Source: JANYCG01 sp031365665 (GTDB taxonomy: Bacteria > Pseudomonadota > Gammaproteobacteria > Burkholderiales > Burkholderiaceae_C). Taken from it: a stretch of DNA of 64,000 nucleotides. Every line of letters begins with the position of its first letter. The stretch's first letter is position 1. Under the pieces are notes generated by a model. The model was not told the DNA's origin. It saw only the letters and a list, made by a program, of their open reading frames with translations, and searched no databases. The stretch spans positions 1 through 64,000 of the forward strand of contig JANLYO010000111.1 of NCBI GenBank assembly GCA_031365665.1, written 5' to 3'. Positions 32,633-41,468 of the stretch are shown one piece after another. Both the position numbers and the translations under genes were made by a program.

Positions 32633-33695
32633 AGTTGAAATTCCTGGTACGGCAGGGTTCCTGTCGCTGGAGAACCTGACGCTGGCTTATGGCGATCAGG
32701 CCGCCGTGGACAGTTTGAATTTGCAGGTACGCGAAGGTGAGCTTTTGGCGCTCTTGGGGCCTTCGGGCTGCGGCAAAACCACCACCATGCGGGCCATTGC
32801 CGGGCTGTTGGCGTCGCGCGCGGGCAGCATCCGGCTGGCCGGTGAAGACATCACCCGCAAAAGCGCCAATACGCGCGAGATCGGGCTGGTGTTCCAGTCT
32901 TATGCACTGTTCCCCCATCTGTCGGTGTTTGAAAACGTCGCCTTTGGCCTGCGCCTGCGGCGGGTCGCCAGCGCAGAGCTGCAACGGCGCGTGATGGAAG
33001 CCGTCGAGATGGTGGGTCTCTCGGGCTTCGAGCGGCGCCTGCCCAAAGAGCTTTCGGGGGGCCAGCAACAACGCGTGGCGCTGGCGCGCTCCGTGGTGGT
33101 GCGCCCCCGGCTGTTGTTGCTGGACGAACCGCTCTCCAATTTGGACGCCCGTTTGCGTTTGGAGATGCGCAGCGAGCTGCAACGCCTGCAGCGCGATTTA
33201 GGCGTGACGATGGTGTATGTCACACACGACCAGGTCGAGGCGCTGGCGCTGGCCCACCGGGTCGTGGTGATGAAGGCCGGCAAAATTGCCCAGCAGGGTT
33301 CACCCGCTGACATTTACGAGCGGCCGGCTTCGGCTTTTGTGGCCCAGTTTGTGGGTTTTGAAAACCTGTTTCGTGCCAGCGCTCTGGGCTTGACAGGCGT
33401 CGCACTGGGACCCGGTGACAAGCCCCAACAAGGCTACCTGGCTTGGCCATCCGGCGTCCGGCCCAGCGCGCCCGCGCTGGCGTGGCGGCCACGCCATGTC
33501 CTTCTGGGAGAAGGCCCTTTTGAAGGCCGGGTGCTGGGCGCGTCTTACCTTGGAGAAGCGGTGGAATATTTGATCGACTGCCCGGCCGGCACGGTCAAAG
33601 CTCAAGCGCCTACCCATGCGCCACGTTACCCAATCCAGGCGCCAATTCGATTCGATTTGCCGCTGGCCGACGCGGTGCATCTGCAAACGGATTGA
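32625..33695 (+). CDS. ABC transporter ATP-binding protein (PotA-like)
   Basis: A 356-residue ATPase. Walker A is GPSGCGKTTT, the Q-loop is LVFQSYALFPHLSV, the signature is LSGGQQQRVALARS, Walker B is LLLLDEPLSNLDARL and the switch His is in VTHDQVEALALA. The C-terminal TOBE region (about 275-356) is typical of importers of this class. The ATG at 32625 overlaps the permease gene. The nucleoside hydrolase gene starts 7 bp after the stop. Confidence 0.95.
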   Translation: MSEVEIPGTAGFLSLENLTLAYGDQAAVDSLNLQVREGELLALLGPSGCGKTTTMRAIAGLLASRAGSIRLAGEDITRKSANTREIGLVFQSYALFPHLSVFENVAFGLRLRRVASAELQRRVMEAVEMVGLSGFERRLPKELSGGQQQRVALARSVVVRPRLLLLDEPLSNLDARLRLEMRSELQRLQRDLGVTMVYVTHDQVEALALAHRVVVMKAGKIAQQGSPADIYERPASAFVAQFVGFENLFRASALGLTGVALGPGDKPQQGYLAWPSGVRPSAPALAWRPRHVLLGEGPFEGRVLGASYLGEAVEYLIDCPAGTVKAQAPTHAPRYPIQAPIRFDLPLADAVHLQTD

Positions 33696-33702
33696 CACCG
33701 CA

Positions 33703-34647
33703 ATGCAACACGTGTGGATCGACACCGACATGGGTTTTGACGACCTGGCCGCAGTCTTGACGGTGGCGCACACACCAGGCTGGCAAATTGACGGCCTCTC
33801 GCTGGTCGCAGGCAATGCGCCTATCGACACCGTGCTGGACAACGCACTTCGCAGCGCCCATTTTTTTGGCTGGCAGTTTCCCATTTACCAAGGCCGTGCA
33901 CGCCCATTGAAGGCTGAGTTGGCCACGGCGCAACACATTCTGGGCGCAGACGCCATGAAGTCGGCGGGACAAAGCCTGCCACCAGCACGCCATGGCTTGG
34001 CCCAAGGTGATGCCCTCACTGCACTGGCACGGTACCTGCGGCAGGCCGCCAAGCCCGCAACCGTGTTGGCACTGGGGCCGCTCACCAATATCGCAGCGGT
34101 GTTGCTGGCAGAGCCGCTGCTCGCCCAACAGATTGGACAACTGGTCTGGATGGGCGGAAGCGCGGGTGCAGGCAACCACACCGCTGCGGCAGAATTCAAC
34201 GCCGCTGTAGACCCTGAAGCGATTCAAGTGGTGCTGGATGCCCAAGTGCCGCTCCGCATGGTCGGCCTGGACGCCTGCCGCCAGGTGCGCGCCCATGCCA
34301 GTGACGCGCACGCCCTGCGCGCTTTGGGCACGCAGCGTGCTGCCGTGCTGGCCGATTTGCTGATGGGTTATGTCTGCATAGCCAGCGCCGATGGCAGCTT
34401 GCCGATGGCGCTGTACGACCCGACGGCGGCAGCAGCGCTGGTCGCGCCCGAGGCTATGCAATGGCGTGATGCGCATGTGGTGGCCGAACTCGAAGGCCGC
34501 CATACCCGTGGCATGACGGTGGTGGAATTTCGCGTGCCGCGCCGTGCGGTGGCCAACGCGCGGGTGGCCAGCGTTGCCGATGAGACCCTGTTGCGCCGCG
34601 CGGTCTTCGATGCCCTGGCTCGCGCAGCGCTGGGGGCTGGCGCATGA
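33703..34647 (+). CDS. Nucleoside hydrolase, IunH family
   Basis: Cleaves N-glycosidic bonds of nucleosides to free base and ribose. The 314-residue protein has the calcium-binding N-terminal motif as IDTDMGFDDLAAV, in which Met replaces the usual Pro (DxDPGxDD). LALGPLTNIAAVLL and VWMGGSAGAGNHTAAAEFN with DPEAIQVVL are standard for the family, and DPTAAAALV is the late Asp site. The gene overlaps the deaminase gene by ATGA and sits 7 bp behind the transporter, so import and cleavage are linked. Confidence 0.92.
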   Translation: MQHVWIDTDMGFDDLAAVLTVAHTPGWQIDGLSLVAGNAPIDTVLDNALRSAHFFGWQFPIYQGRARPLKAELATAQHILGADAMKSAGQSLPPARHGLAQGDALTALARYLRQAAKPATVLALGPLTNIAAVLLAEPLLAQQIGQLVWMGGSAGAGNHTAAAEFNAAVDPEAIQVVLDAQVPLRMVGLDACRQVRAHASDAHALRALGTQRAAVLADLLMGYVCIASADGSLPMALYDPTAAAALVAPEAMQWRDAHVVAELEGRHTRGMTVVEFRVPRRAVANARVASVADETLLRRAVFDALARAALGAGA

Positions 34648-35729
34648 ACGTGGACACCAACACCCGGAATGACGCCTTCTTTCAGGCGATTCCCAAAGTA
34701 GAGCTGCATTGCCACTTGTTGGGCACGGTGCGCGAGGCCACTTTCCGTGATCTGGCCCGGCGCAGCAAGTCGCCCTTGGCCGATGAAGAGATCACCGCGT
34801 TCTACACGCGCGGCGAAAAGCCGGTGGGGGTGTTGCGTGTGTTGCGCGCGCTCGATGCCTGGTTGCTGCAAACAGCCGATGATCTGCACCGCATCACCTA
34901 TGAATATTTGCAGGATGCAGCACGCCACAACGTGCGCTACGCAGAATTCTTCTGGAACCCAACGGGCACCGTGCGGGAGTCTGGCATGACTTACCGGGCC
35001 GCGCAAACCGCGATCACCCAGGCCATACGCGATGCAGAGCGCGACTGCGGCATCGTGGGCCGCTTAATCCCGTCCATTGACCGCGAAGCCTCGCCCGACG
35101 CCGCGAAGGAGATGGTCCAGTGGATGTGCGCCCACCGCTGTGATGAAACCATTGGACTGGGCATCGACTACCGGGAAGTAGATCGCCCGCCCGAGATGTT
35201 TATTGAGGCCTACGCCCTCGCGCGTGCCTCCGGTTTCAAGACCACGGCCCACGCGGGCGAGTTCGGCTGTGAATGGATCAACGTCAAGACGGCGGTGGAT
35301 GTCTTGAAGATCGACCGTGTCGACCATGGTTACACCATCATCGACGCGCCAGATTTCGCGCAGGAGTGTGCACAGCGCGGCATCGTGTTCACCGTGGTGC
35401 CTACCAATTCCTATTACCTGCGCACCTTGGCAAAAGACCGCTGGGCGCTGGACCACCCGATCCGCAAAATGCGTGAACTGGGCCTGGCCCTGCACCCCAA
35501 CACCGATGACCCGACCCTGCACCATGTCACCCCGACCCAGGCCTGGGCGATGATGCACCGTGACTTCGGCTTCTCCATCACCGACCTGCGCGACTGCATG
35601 TTGCATGGCCTCACTGCGGCCTGGATCGACGACCGCACACGGCGCGATTGGCAGGCTGCATTCACATCGGAATTCGACCATCAGTTCGCGGTGGCACAAC
35701 TTGTTTCTGCGGCTTCGTCGCTTGGGTGA
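34644..35729 (+). CDS. Adenosine/adenine deaminase family protein
   Basis: Zinc-dependent deaminase of 361 residues. Metal and catalytic residues are visible: KVELHCHLLGTV (HxH), TTAHAGEFG (His and catalytic Glu), RVDHGYTII (His) and HPNTDDPTLHHV (Asp pair). Family members deaminate adenosine or adenine; the sequence does not decide between them. Translation is coupled to the nucleoside hydrolase by ATGA, which would fit deamination of the adenine released by it. No signal peptide is present. Confidence 0.9.
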   Translation: MNVDTNTRNDAFFQAIPKVELHCHLLGTVREATFRDLARRSKSPLADEEITAFYTRGEKPVGVLRVLRALDAWLLQTADDLHRITYEYLQDAARHNVRYAEFFWNPTGTVRESGMTYRAAQTAITQAIRDAERDCGIVGRLIPSIDREASPDAAKEMVQWMCAHRCDETIGLGIDYREVDRPPEMFIEAYALARASGFKTTAHAGEFGCEWINVKTAVDVLKIDRVDHGYTIIDAPDFAQECAQRGIVFTVVPTNSYYLRTLAKDRWALDHPIRKMRELGLALHPNTDDPTLHHVTPTQAWAMMHRDFGFSITDLRDCMLHGLTAAWIDDRTRRDWQAAFTSEFDHQFAVAQLVSAASSLG

Positions 35730-35734
35730 CGAGT

Positions 35735-35751
35735 CGAGGCGGGACGCCTCG
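35735..35751 (+). terminator. Hairpin after the deaminase gene
   Basis: CGAGGCG and CGCCTCG form a 7-bp stem with a 3-nt loop, 5 bp after the deaminase stop. Only two T residues follow, so it is a weak terminator or a 3' processing hairpin. Confidence 0.4.
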
Positions 35752-35765
35752 TTAACATCCTGCCC

Positions 35766-36446
35766 ATGGGAACACTCTATTTGGTACGGCACGGACAAGC
35801 CTCTTTTGGCGCTGCCGATTACGACAATTTGAGCCCGCTGGGCCACCGGCAAAGTGTGCGCCTGGGCGAATACCTCGCTGCAAAAGGCCTGAAGTTTGAT
35901 GCGGTGTTGGTCGGCACGCTCAAGCGCCATGCACAAACGCTGGCAGGCATTCAGCAAGGCATGAAAACTGCCCACGAAGCGCTCCAGTGGCCTGGGCTCA
36001 ATGAATACGACAGCCACGCCGTGATCTCGGCGGTCCACCCAGAGCCGTTGGCCAAACCCAGCACGCCCGGGATGTACCGCAACCACTTTCGCATTTTGCG
36101 CAAGGGCTTGACCCAATGGATGAATGGCGCAAGCGAGCCACAAGGCATGCCGACTTACCCGGAGTTCCAAAAGGGCGTGACCAGCGCACTCGACCACGTG
36201 CGCAGCCACCCTGGCATCGGCGTCACAGGCAATGTGCTGATGGTCTCAAGCGGCGGCCCCATCTCTACGGCAGTGGGCCATATTTTGGGCACTACGCCCG
36301 AGATGACCATTGAACTGAACCTGCGCATCCGCAACACCTCGATCACCGAGTTCGACTTCAACCCCAAGCGCCACATGCTGGTGACCTACAACACGCTGCC
36401 GCATCTGGACCACGCGGACTTTGCGAGCTGGGTGACGTATTCCTGA
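35766..36446 (+). CDS. Histidine phosphatase superfamily protein
   Basis: A 226-residue protein of the phosphoglycerate-mutase-like superfamily. The catalytic His is in YLVRHGQASFG; other parts are LSPLGHRQSVRLGEYL with the second Arg-type segment in VLVGTLKRHAQTL, and the late His lies in VLMVSSGGPISTAVGH. The usual RHGE/Q motif is intact. It lies between the deaminase and the molybdenum hydroxylase in the same direction. A role such as removing phosphate from nucleotides or sugars is only inferred. Confidence 0.88.
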   Translation: MGTLYLVRHGQASFGAADYDNLSPLGHRQSVRLGEYLAAKGLKFDAVLVGTLKRHAQTLAGIQQGMKTAHEALQWPGLNEYDSHAVISAVHPEPLAKPSTPGMYRNHFRILRKGLTQWMNGASEPQGMPTYPEFQKGVTSALDHVRSHPGIGVTGNVLMVSSGGPISTAVGHILGTTPEMTIELNLRIRNTSITEFDFNPKRHMLVTYNTLPHLDHADFASWVTYS

Positions 36447-36566
36447 CCTTGGCCCTGACCTTGGCCCACAGCGCCTTCGTCACGCGCGGTTTCGGAGTAA
36501 AGTGCATCAGCACCCGCCCCTTTTCAACGGTGTTCCCCCTGTTTTGACCACCCCCAATCCACCGCC

Positions 36567-37373
36567 GTGAAACCACTTCAATACCAACTCAGCACCTCAG
36601 TGGATCAGGCCCGGCAAGCCCTGGCCCAAGACCCCGACGCCCGCCTGCTGGCAGGCGGCATGACCTTGATCCCGGCGCTCAAGCACCGCTTGTCATCCCC
36701 AACGCAACTGGTGGACATTTCCCGCTTGGCCGATCTGCGCCGCATCGACGTCAAAGCGGACCACGTCTGGGTGGGCGCAGGCATGCGCCACGCGGAGGTG
36801 GCCAGTTCTGCGCCACTCGCCCAGGCGCTGCCCAGCCTGGCGCAACTTGCAGGCGGCATTGGTGACCCGCAGGTGCGGGCGCGCGGCACGCTGGGCGGCT
36901 CCATCGCCAACAACGACCCCGCGGCGGACTACCCGGCAGCGCTGGTCGCGCTCAAAGCGGTCGTCGTCACGCAGCAACGCGAACTCGCGGCAGAAGATTT
37001 CTTCCAGGGCATGTTCGCCACCGCATTGCGGGCTGACGAAATCATCACGGGCGTGAAATTTTTCATTCCAAAAAAGAGCGCCTATGCCAAATTCCGCCAC
37101 CCGGCTTCCGGCTTCGCGATGACGGGCGTTTTTGCGGCTGATTTCGGTGGCGGCGACGTTCGGGTTGCCGTGACCGGCGCCGCCAGCAGCGTGTGCCGCT
37201 GGCCTGCCGCTGAAGCGGCCTGGAAAAAGGGCTTGGCCACCGGCGGGCCGGCCACCGCCGTGTTCGAGCACCCCGAGTTGTTGTCTGACATCCACGCGCC
37301 CGCCGCCTACCGCGCGCAGCTCGCCACGCTGATGTTTGAGCAAGCCCTGAGGTCATTCGCCCAACCCTTTTGA
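36567..37373 (+). CDS. Molybdenum hydroxylase FAD-binding subunit (CoxM/XdhB-like)
   Basis: Medium subunit that passes electrons from the iron-sulfur subunit to FAD. The 268-residue protein has the FAD motifs ARLLAGGMTLIPALKHRL and GTLGGSIANNDPAADYPAAL (the AGGxS/T and TxGG types). The C-terminal CO-dehydrogenase flavoprotein domain follows (AVTGAASSVCRWPAAE). The GTG at 36567 is the first good start. It begins a three-gene set with the 2Fe-2S subunit 14 bp later. The 120-bp gap before it shows no clear site. Confidence 0.92.
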   Translation: MKPLQYQLSTSVDQARQALAQDPDARLLAGGMTLIPALKHRLSSPTQLVDISRLADLRRIDVKADHVWVGAGMRHAEVASSAPLAQALPSLAQLAGGIGDPQVRARGTLGGSIANNDPAADYPAALVALKAVVVTQQRELAAEDFFQGMFATALRADEIITGVKFFIPKKSAYAKFRHPASGFAMTGVFAADFGGGDVRVAVTGAASSVCRWPAAEAAWKKGLATGGPATAVFEHPELLSDIHAPAAYRAQLATLMFEQALRSFAQPF

Positions 37374-37387
37374 TTGCCACGACTCCC

Positions 37388-37882
37388 ATGAAGATTTCAC
37401 TTGATATCAACGGCCAGACGCGCCATGCCGATGTAGAAGAGCGCACCTTGCTGGCTGACATGATCCGCGATGTGTTTGACCTCACCGGCACCCACATCGG
37501 TTGCGACACCAGCCAGTGCGGCTGCTGCACCGTGCTGCTGGATGGCACGGCGGTCAAGTCCTGCAGCATGCTCGCGGTGCAGGCGCAGGGCTGCAAAGTG
37601 ACCACCATTGAAGGCCTGGCGCCATCAGGTTCTGGGCAGCCCGCCTTGCACCCCGTGCAAGCCGCCTTCACCGAGTGCCATGGGCTGCAATGCGGGTTTT
37701 GCACGCCGGGCATGGTCATGGCCACCGTGAGCCTGCTCAAATTCCACCCCAACCCGAGTGACGCCGAGATTGCCGACGGCTTGGGCGGCAACCTGTGCCG
37801 TTGTACGGGCTACTTCAACATTGCCAAGGCGGTGAAGCAGGCCGCAGCAGCCATGTCCGGCACGCGCGGGGTGGCCGCATGA
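37388..37882 (+). CDS. Molybdenum hydroxylase 2Fe-2S subunit (CoxS/XdhC-like)
   Basis: Small subunit of 164 residues with two 2Fe-2S clusters. The plant-ferredoxin-like cluster uses CDTSQCGCCTVLLDG and a further Cys in KSCSML. The second, all-helical cluster uses CGFCTPGM and NLCRCTGY. The ATG at 37388 gives the usual MKISLDINGQ start. The stop overlaps the large-subunit start by ATGA. Confidence 0.95.
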   Translation: MKISLDINGQTRHADVEERTLLADMIRDVFDLTGTHIGCDTSQCGCCTVLLDGTAVKSCSMLAVQAQGCKVTTIEGLAPSGSGQPALHPVQAAFTECHGLQCGFCTPGMVMATVSLLKFHPNPSDAEIADGLGGNLCRCTGYFNIAKAVKQAAAAMSGTRGVAA

Positions 37883-40215
37883 GCGCCGCCGCAACCGCAG
37901 CGCCAGGCGCGTTGTCGCAAGGTGTGCACTACGCCCGCCGCGAAGACCACGCCCTCGTCACCGGCCATGGCCGCTACACCGCAGACCATGCCTATCCCGG
38001 CATGCTGCACGCCCACGTGATCCGGTCCATGCATGGGCATGCCCGCATCACGCGGACGGATTTCACAGCCGTGGCCAAAGCGCCCGGCGTGCACTGGGTC
38101 ATGACGGCAGACGATGCCGCAGCCTTGGGTGCGCAGGACATGCCCAACGCCGTCGCCGTGGATGACATCGACGGAAAACCGCAAAGGGTCGTGCGCATGC
38201 CCGTGCTGGCCAAAGACCGGGTGTATTTTGTGGGCCAACCGATCGCGATGGTGCTGGCCGAGTCGGCTGCGTTGGCACAGGACGCAGCGGAACTGGCCGA
38301 GATTGACTACGACCCCCTGGACGCCGTGGCGGACGTCGATTCCGCACTGGCCCCCGGCAGTGTGCAACTGCACGACGCGGCCCCCGGCAATCTCTCGGCC
38401 CGTTTTGCCAATGGCGACCGCGCCGCTGTGGAGGCGGCGTTCAAGACCGCAAAACACGTGAGCCGCGTGCGTGTCGCCAGCCAACGCCTGATCGGCATGC
38501 CGATGGAACCGCGCGCGGTGGTGGCGGTGCATGACGACGCCACTGGCCGAACCCGCATCCATACACCCACGCAGGGCATCCTGGGCATGTTGACGTTGTT
38601 GTCCATGGTCAGCGGCGTGCCAGCGGCGCAACTGGAGGTTGTCACACAGGATGTCGGCGGCTCCTTCGGCCTGCGCGGCACGCCGTACAGCGAACACGCC
38701 CTGCTGGTGCTGGCGGCGCGCAAACTCAAGCGCCCGCTGCGCTGGGTGGGTTCGCGCAGCGAAGTTTTCCTGAGCGACTGGCATGGCCGCGCGCTCACCC
38801 TGGATGCCCAGGTGGCGCTGGATGCGCAAGGCCGCATTTTGGCCATGCGTTTCAACGACCAGACCGACGTGGGTGCCTACAACTGCTACTTCAGCACCTT
38901 CATCGGCGCCAAGAACCTGTGTGTGACCATGGGCGGCGTTTACAAGGTGCCCGCCTTGTACATGGAGTCTGACATTGTGTTCACCAACACCGTGCCGGTC
39001 TCGGCCTACCGGGGCGCGGGACGCCCCGACATCGCCTACGCCGTCGAGCGCCTCATCGACTTCGCCGCGCACGAACACGGCTTTGACCCGGTGGCGCTGC
39101 GCCGCCTCAATTTCATCCCGCTGGCGGACTTTCCCTATCGCACCGCCAACGGCACGCTGTATGACACCTGCGATTGCGCCCAGGTGATGGACCGCGCCTT
39201 GGCCCTGTCCGACTACGCCGGTTTTGCCAAACGGCGCCAGGCGTCGGAGCAACGCGGGAAATTGCGCGGCATTGGCCTGGCCACCTACCTGGAGATTTCC
39301 GGCGCAGGCGCGGTGCCCAAAGACCAGGTGCAGGGCGAGTTTTCAGCCGACGGCCTGTTGTCTGTCTACGGTGTCACGGGCGCGTCTGGCCAAGGGCACG
39401 AGACCTCGTTTGCCACCATCATCGACAACACCCTCGGCTTGCCCGCAAGCCAGGTGCGTTACTACGCTGGCGACCCCAGCCGCAAAATGGTGGGCAATGG
39501 CACCGGCGGTTCGCGCACGCTGTATGGCGCAGGCAGCGCCATCAAGGATTTGTGCCACAAAATCATCACGCAGGCCACGCCATTGCTGGCGCAGCTCTGG
39601 GCCTGCCCAGCCGGGGAAATCAGCTTTGCCGAAGGCCAGTGGCGCAAGGCAGGCGACGCGGCAAGGGCGCTGACCATGGGCGAATTGTTGTCACGCTTGA
39701 AGCCTGACCAGCTGAAGGCGCTCCAAGCCACCGGTGAAGCGCAATCCGGCTCGACTTTCCCCAATGGTTGCCACATCGCCGAGGTTGAGATTGACCCGCG
39801 TAGCGGCGTCACAGAAGTGCTGAACTACACCGCCATCGACGACTTGGGCACGGTCATTTCACCCCAACTGGTCGAAGGCCAGGTGCACGGCGGCGTGGTG
39901 CAGGGCTGGGGCCAGGCCTTTTGCGAAGAGGTGGTGTATGACAGCAGCGGCCAGCTGCTCTCAGGCTCATTGATGGACTACGCCATGCCACGCCTGGGTT
40001 GCATGCCGGTGTTGCAGCGCGAAACCCTGGCGGTGCCCACCCAACTGAACCTGCTGGGCGCCAAGGGAGTGGGCGAATCCGGTTGCACCGGCTCGCTGCC
40101 CGCGCTGGCCAACGCCATGATGGGTGCCCTGCGCCCGCTGGGCATCCACGCGATGGACATGCCCTTCACCTCCGCCAAAGTGTGGGCCGCGATTGAGGCT
40201 GCGCGCAAAGTGTGA
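37879..40215 (+). CDS. Molybdenum hydroxylase large subunit, form II CoxL-like
   Basis: Molybdopterin-cytosine-dinucleotide subunit of 778 residues, the site of hydroxylation. It starts YARREDHALVTGHGRYTAD, has DVGGSFGLRG, and the active-site loop reads AYRGAGRPD, the form II signature, instead of the AYxCSFR of true CO dehydrogenases. The late KGVGESGCTGSLPALANA carries the catalytic Glu. Form II enzymes oxidise various N-heterocycles or aldehydes. Next to nucleoside hydrolase and deaminase genes, a purine such as hypoxanthine is a reasonable but unproven substrate. Confidence 0.93.
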   Translation: MSAAATAAPGALSQGVHYARREDHALVTGHGRYTADHAYPGMLHAHVIRSMHGHARITRTDFTAVAKAPGVHWVMTADDAAALGAQDMPNAVAVDDIDGKPQRVVRMPVLAKDRVYFVGQPIAMVLAESAALAQDAAELAEIDYDPLDAVADVDSALAPGSVQLHDAAPGNLSARFANGDRAAVEAAFKTAKHVSRVRVASQRLIGMPMEPRAVVAVHDDATGRTRIHTPTQGILGMLTLLSMVSGVPAAQLEVVTQDVGGSFGLRGTPYSEHALLVLAARKLKRPLRWVGSRSEVFLSDWHGRALTLDAQVALDAQGRILAMRFNDQTDVGAYNCYFSTFIGAKNLCVTMGGVYKVPALYMESDIVFTNTVPVSAYRGAGRPDIAYAVERLIDFAAHEHGFDPVALRRLNFIPLADFPYRTANGTLYDTCDCAQVMDRALALSDYAGFAKRRQASEQRGKLRGIGLATYLEISGAGAVPKDQVQGEFSADGLLSVYGVTGASGQGHETSFATIIDNTLGLPASQVRYYAGDPSRKMVGNGTGGSRTLYGAGSAIKDLCHKIITQATPLLAQLWACPAGEISFAEGQWRKAGDAARALTMGELLSRLKPDQLKALQATGEAQSGSTFPNGCHIAEVEIDPRSGVTEVLNYTAIDDLGTVISPQLVEGQVHGGVVQGWGQAFCEEVVYDSSGQLLSGSLMDYAMPRLGCMPVLQRETLAVPTQLNLLGAKGVGESGCTGSLPALANAMMGALRPLGIHAMDMPFTSAKVWAAIEAARKV

Positions 40216-40263
40216 TGCACGGGCGCGGCAACTGCGCCCTATTGGCGGGTTGGAGGATTGAAT

Positions 40264-40384
40264 CTATAATTAACATGGGTGTTAATTACTTTGAATTTTA
40301 ACGATCGCTCAGCAGGAAATTTGAAATTTCCAGCCATTAGGCCACGCAAAATGGCGCTTTATAGCTATAAATTTAGTAGCATTC
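40264..40384 (-). repeat. Dispersed ~121-bp intergenic repeat, copy F
   Basis: Read on the minus strand it starts GAATGCTACTAAATTTATAG, keeps GCGTGGCCTAATGG, and ends with the palindrome TTAACACCCATGTTAA (40270-40285). Its core is more diverged. It fills most of the 232-bp gap between the convergent molybdenum hydroxylase and membrane-protein genes; no other element is seen there. Confidence 0.7.
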
Positions 40385-40447
40385 ATTTCCCGCAGCTATT
40401 TTACGACAGCCGATGAAGATGCCGCCTCTTGATCGACAACGCGGTAG

Positions 40448-41341
40448 TCAGGCGTTTGCAGCAGCCCGCCCTGAGTCCAATGACATGTCGCGATGGTTTG
40501 AGCGTTTGTCCAGCAGTTTCCGGCGCACAATTTCCGCAATGAGGATGCCCAAAGGCGCCGACAGCCAGATGCACACCAGGATGTTGGCCGCTTCATGATC
40601 GCGCAGCAGCGGCCCCAAGACAAACAGCATCACCCGGAACAGCCAGAACGCGCCCCACATCGACCCGGCGAAACGGATCATCCAGATGCGGTGCCCCGCC
40701 CTGTCACCGTTGCGGATGGCCAGCACGCCCATCACCGCGCAACCGTAGACGCAGAGCGACATGGACCAGAACCCGTACATCGACAGGTTGCCGCCGTATG
40801 CGCCGACAGAGCCGTGTGAACCCGCCAGCCACAGGGCACAAACAGTGCCCAGGGTAAGGCAAAGAAATGAAACCCGCCCGATGATTTTGTGCCACGCCGC
40901 GTGGCTGCCCGTGCCCGGCCGCCACAGTTGCACATGCATCAACACGAACACGATGGAATTGAGGGACAGATGGGCGTAGAGCAGATTGGAGCGCAGCTCT
41001 GTTCCGTTCAAAAAGCGGGCATGAAACGCGGTGCCCCAGGAGGGGTGAATGAGGTAGGTGTCTCCCCACACGCTGCAGGCATTGTTGGGGCAGGCGGCGA
41101 GTGCGGCGGCGCCTTCACCTGCGCGCAGGCCCAGGTTGTCCAGCACATCGTAAATACCGATGAAAAAAGCAATCGCAGCGGGCGCACCTTCGATCAGATA
41201 ACGGACGTTCATCAACACCAAAAACACAACGCCGAACACGACGAAAGGGCCAAAAGCGCGGCGCTTGAAGCCAAGCGCCAGCAAGACCGCCCAAACAAGC
41301 AAAGCGGCGAAAAAGACAAAAAGTCCAAGGGGCATGTTCAT
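40448..41341 (-). CDS. Multi-pass membrane protein, DUF2306-like
   Basis: A 297-residue protein with about eight hydrophobic helices. The central part has HVQLWRPGTGSHAAWHKIIG and GHRIWMIRFAGSMWG, resembling DUF2306-type membrane proteins that have paired His residues in helices; haem or quinone contact is possible but not shown. A loop of about 65 residues with two close cysteines (CPNNACSVWG) lies between helices three and four. It stands alone, convergent with the preceding cluster. Confidence 0.65.
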   Translation of the reverse strand: MNMPLGLFVFFAALLVWAVLLALGFKRRAFGPFVVFGVVFLVLMNVRYLIEGAPAAIAFFIGIYDVLDNLGLRAGEGAAALAACPNNACSVWGDTYLIHPSWGTAFHARFLNGTELRSNLLYAHLSLNSIVFVLMHVQLWRPGTGSHAAWHKIIGRVSFLCLTLGTVCALWLAGSHGSVGAYGGNLSMYGFWSMSLCVYGCAVMGVLAIRNGDRAGHRIWMIRFAGSMWGAFWLFRVMLFVLGPLLRDHEAANILVCIWLSAPLGILIAEIVRRKLLDKRSNHRDMSLDSGRAAANA

Positions 41342-41468
41342 GAAGTGGCTCCGCCCTGTAAAGGGCCCATAAGAGTCTCAAACGATTTGTTCGTCCGCCG
41401 CCAATCTAACGCAAAGCTGTGATAGCGTCAAATCCGCTGGGCGCTTTGATGAAGCCCGGCATCTTTCC

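Noticed and set aside
37810..39252. Minus-strand open frame of 480 codons opposite the molybdenum hydroxylase gene
   Set aside because: Antisense shadow, rich in His and Arg, without a domain.
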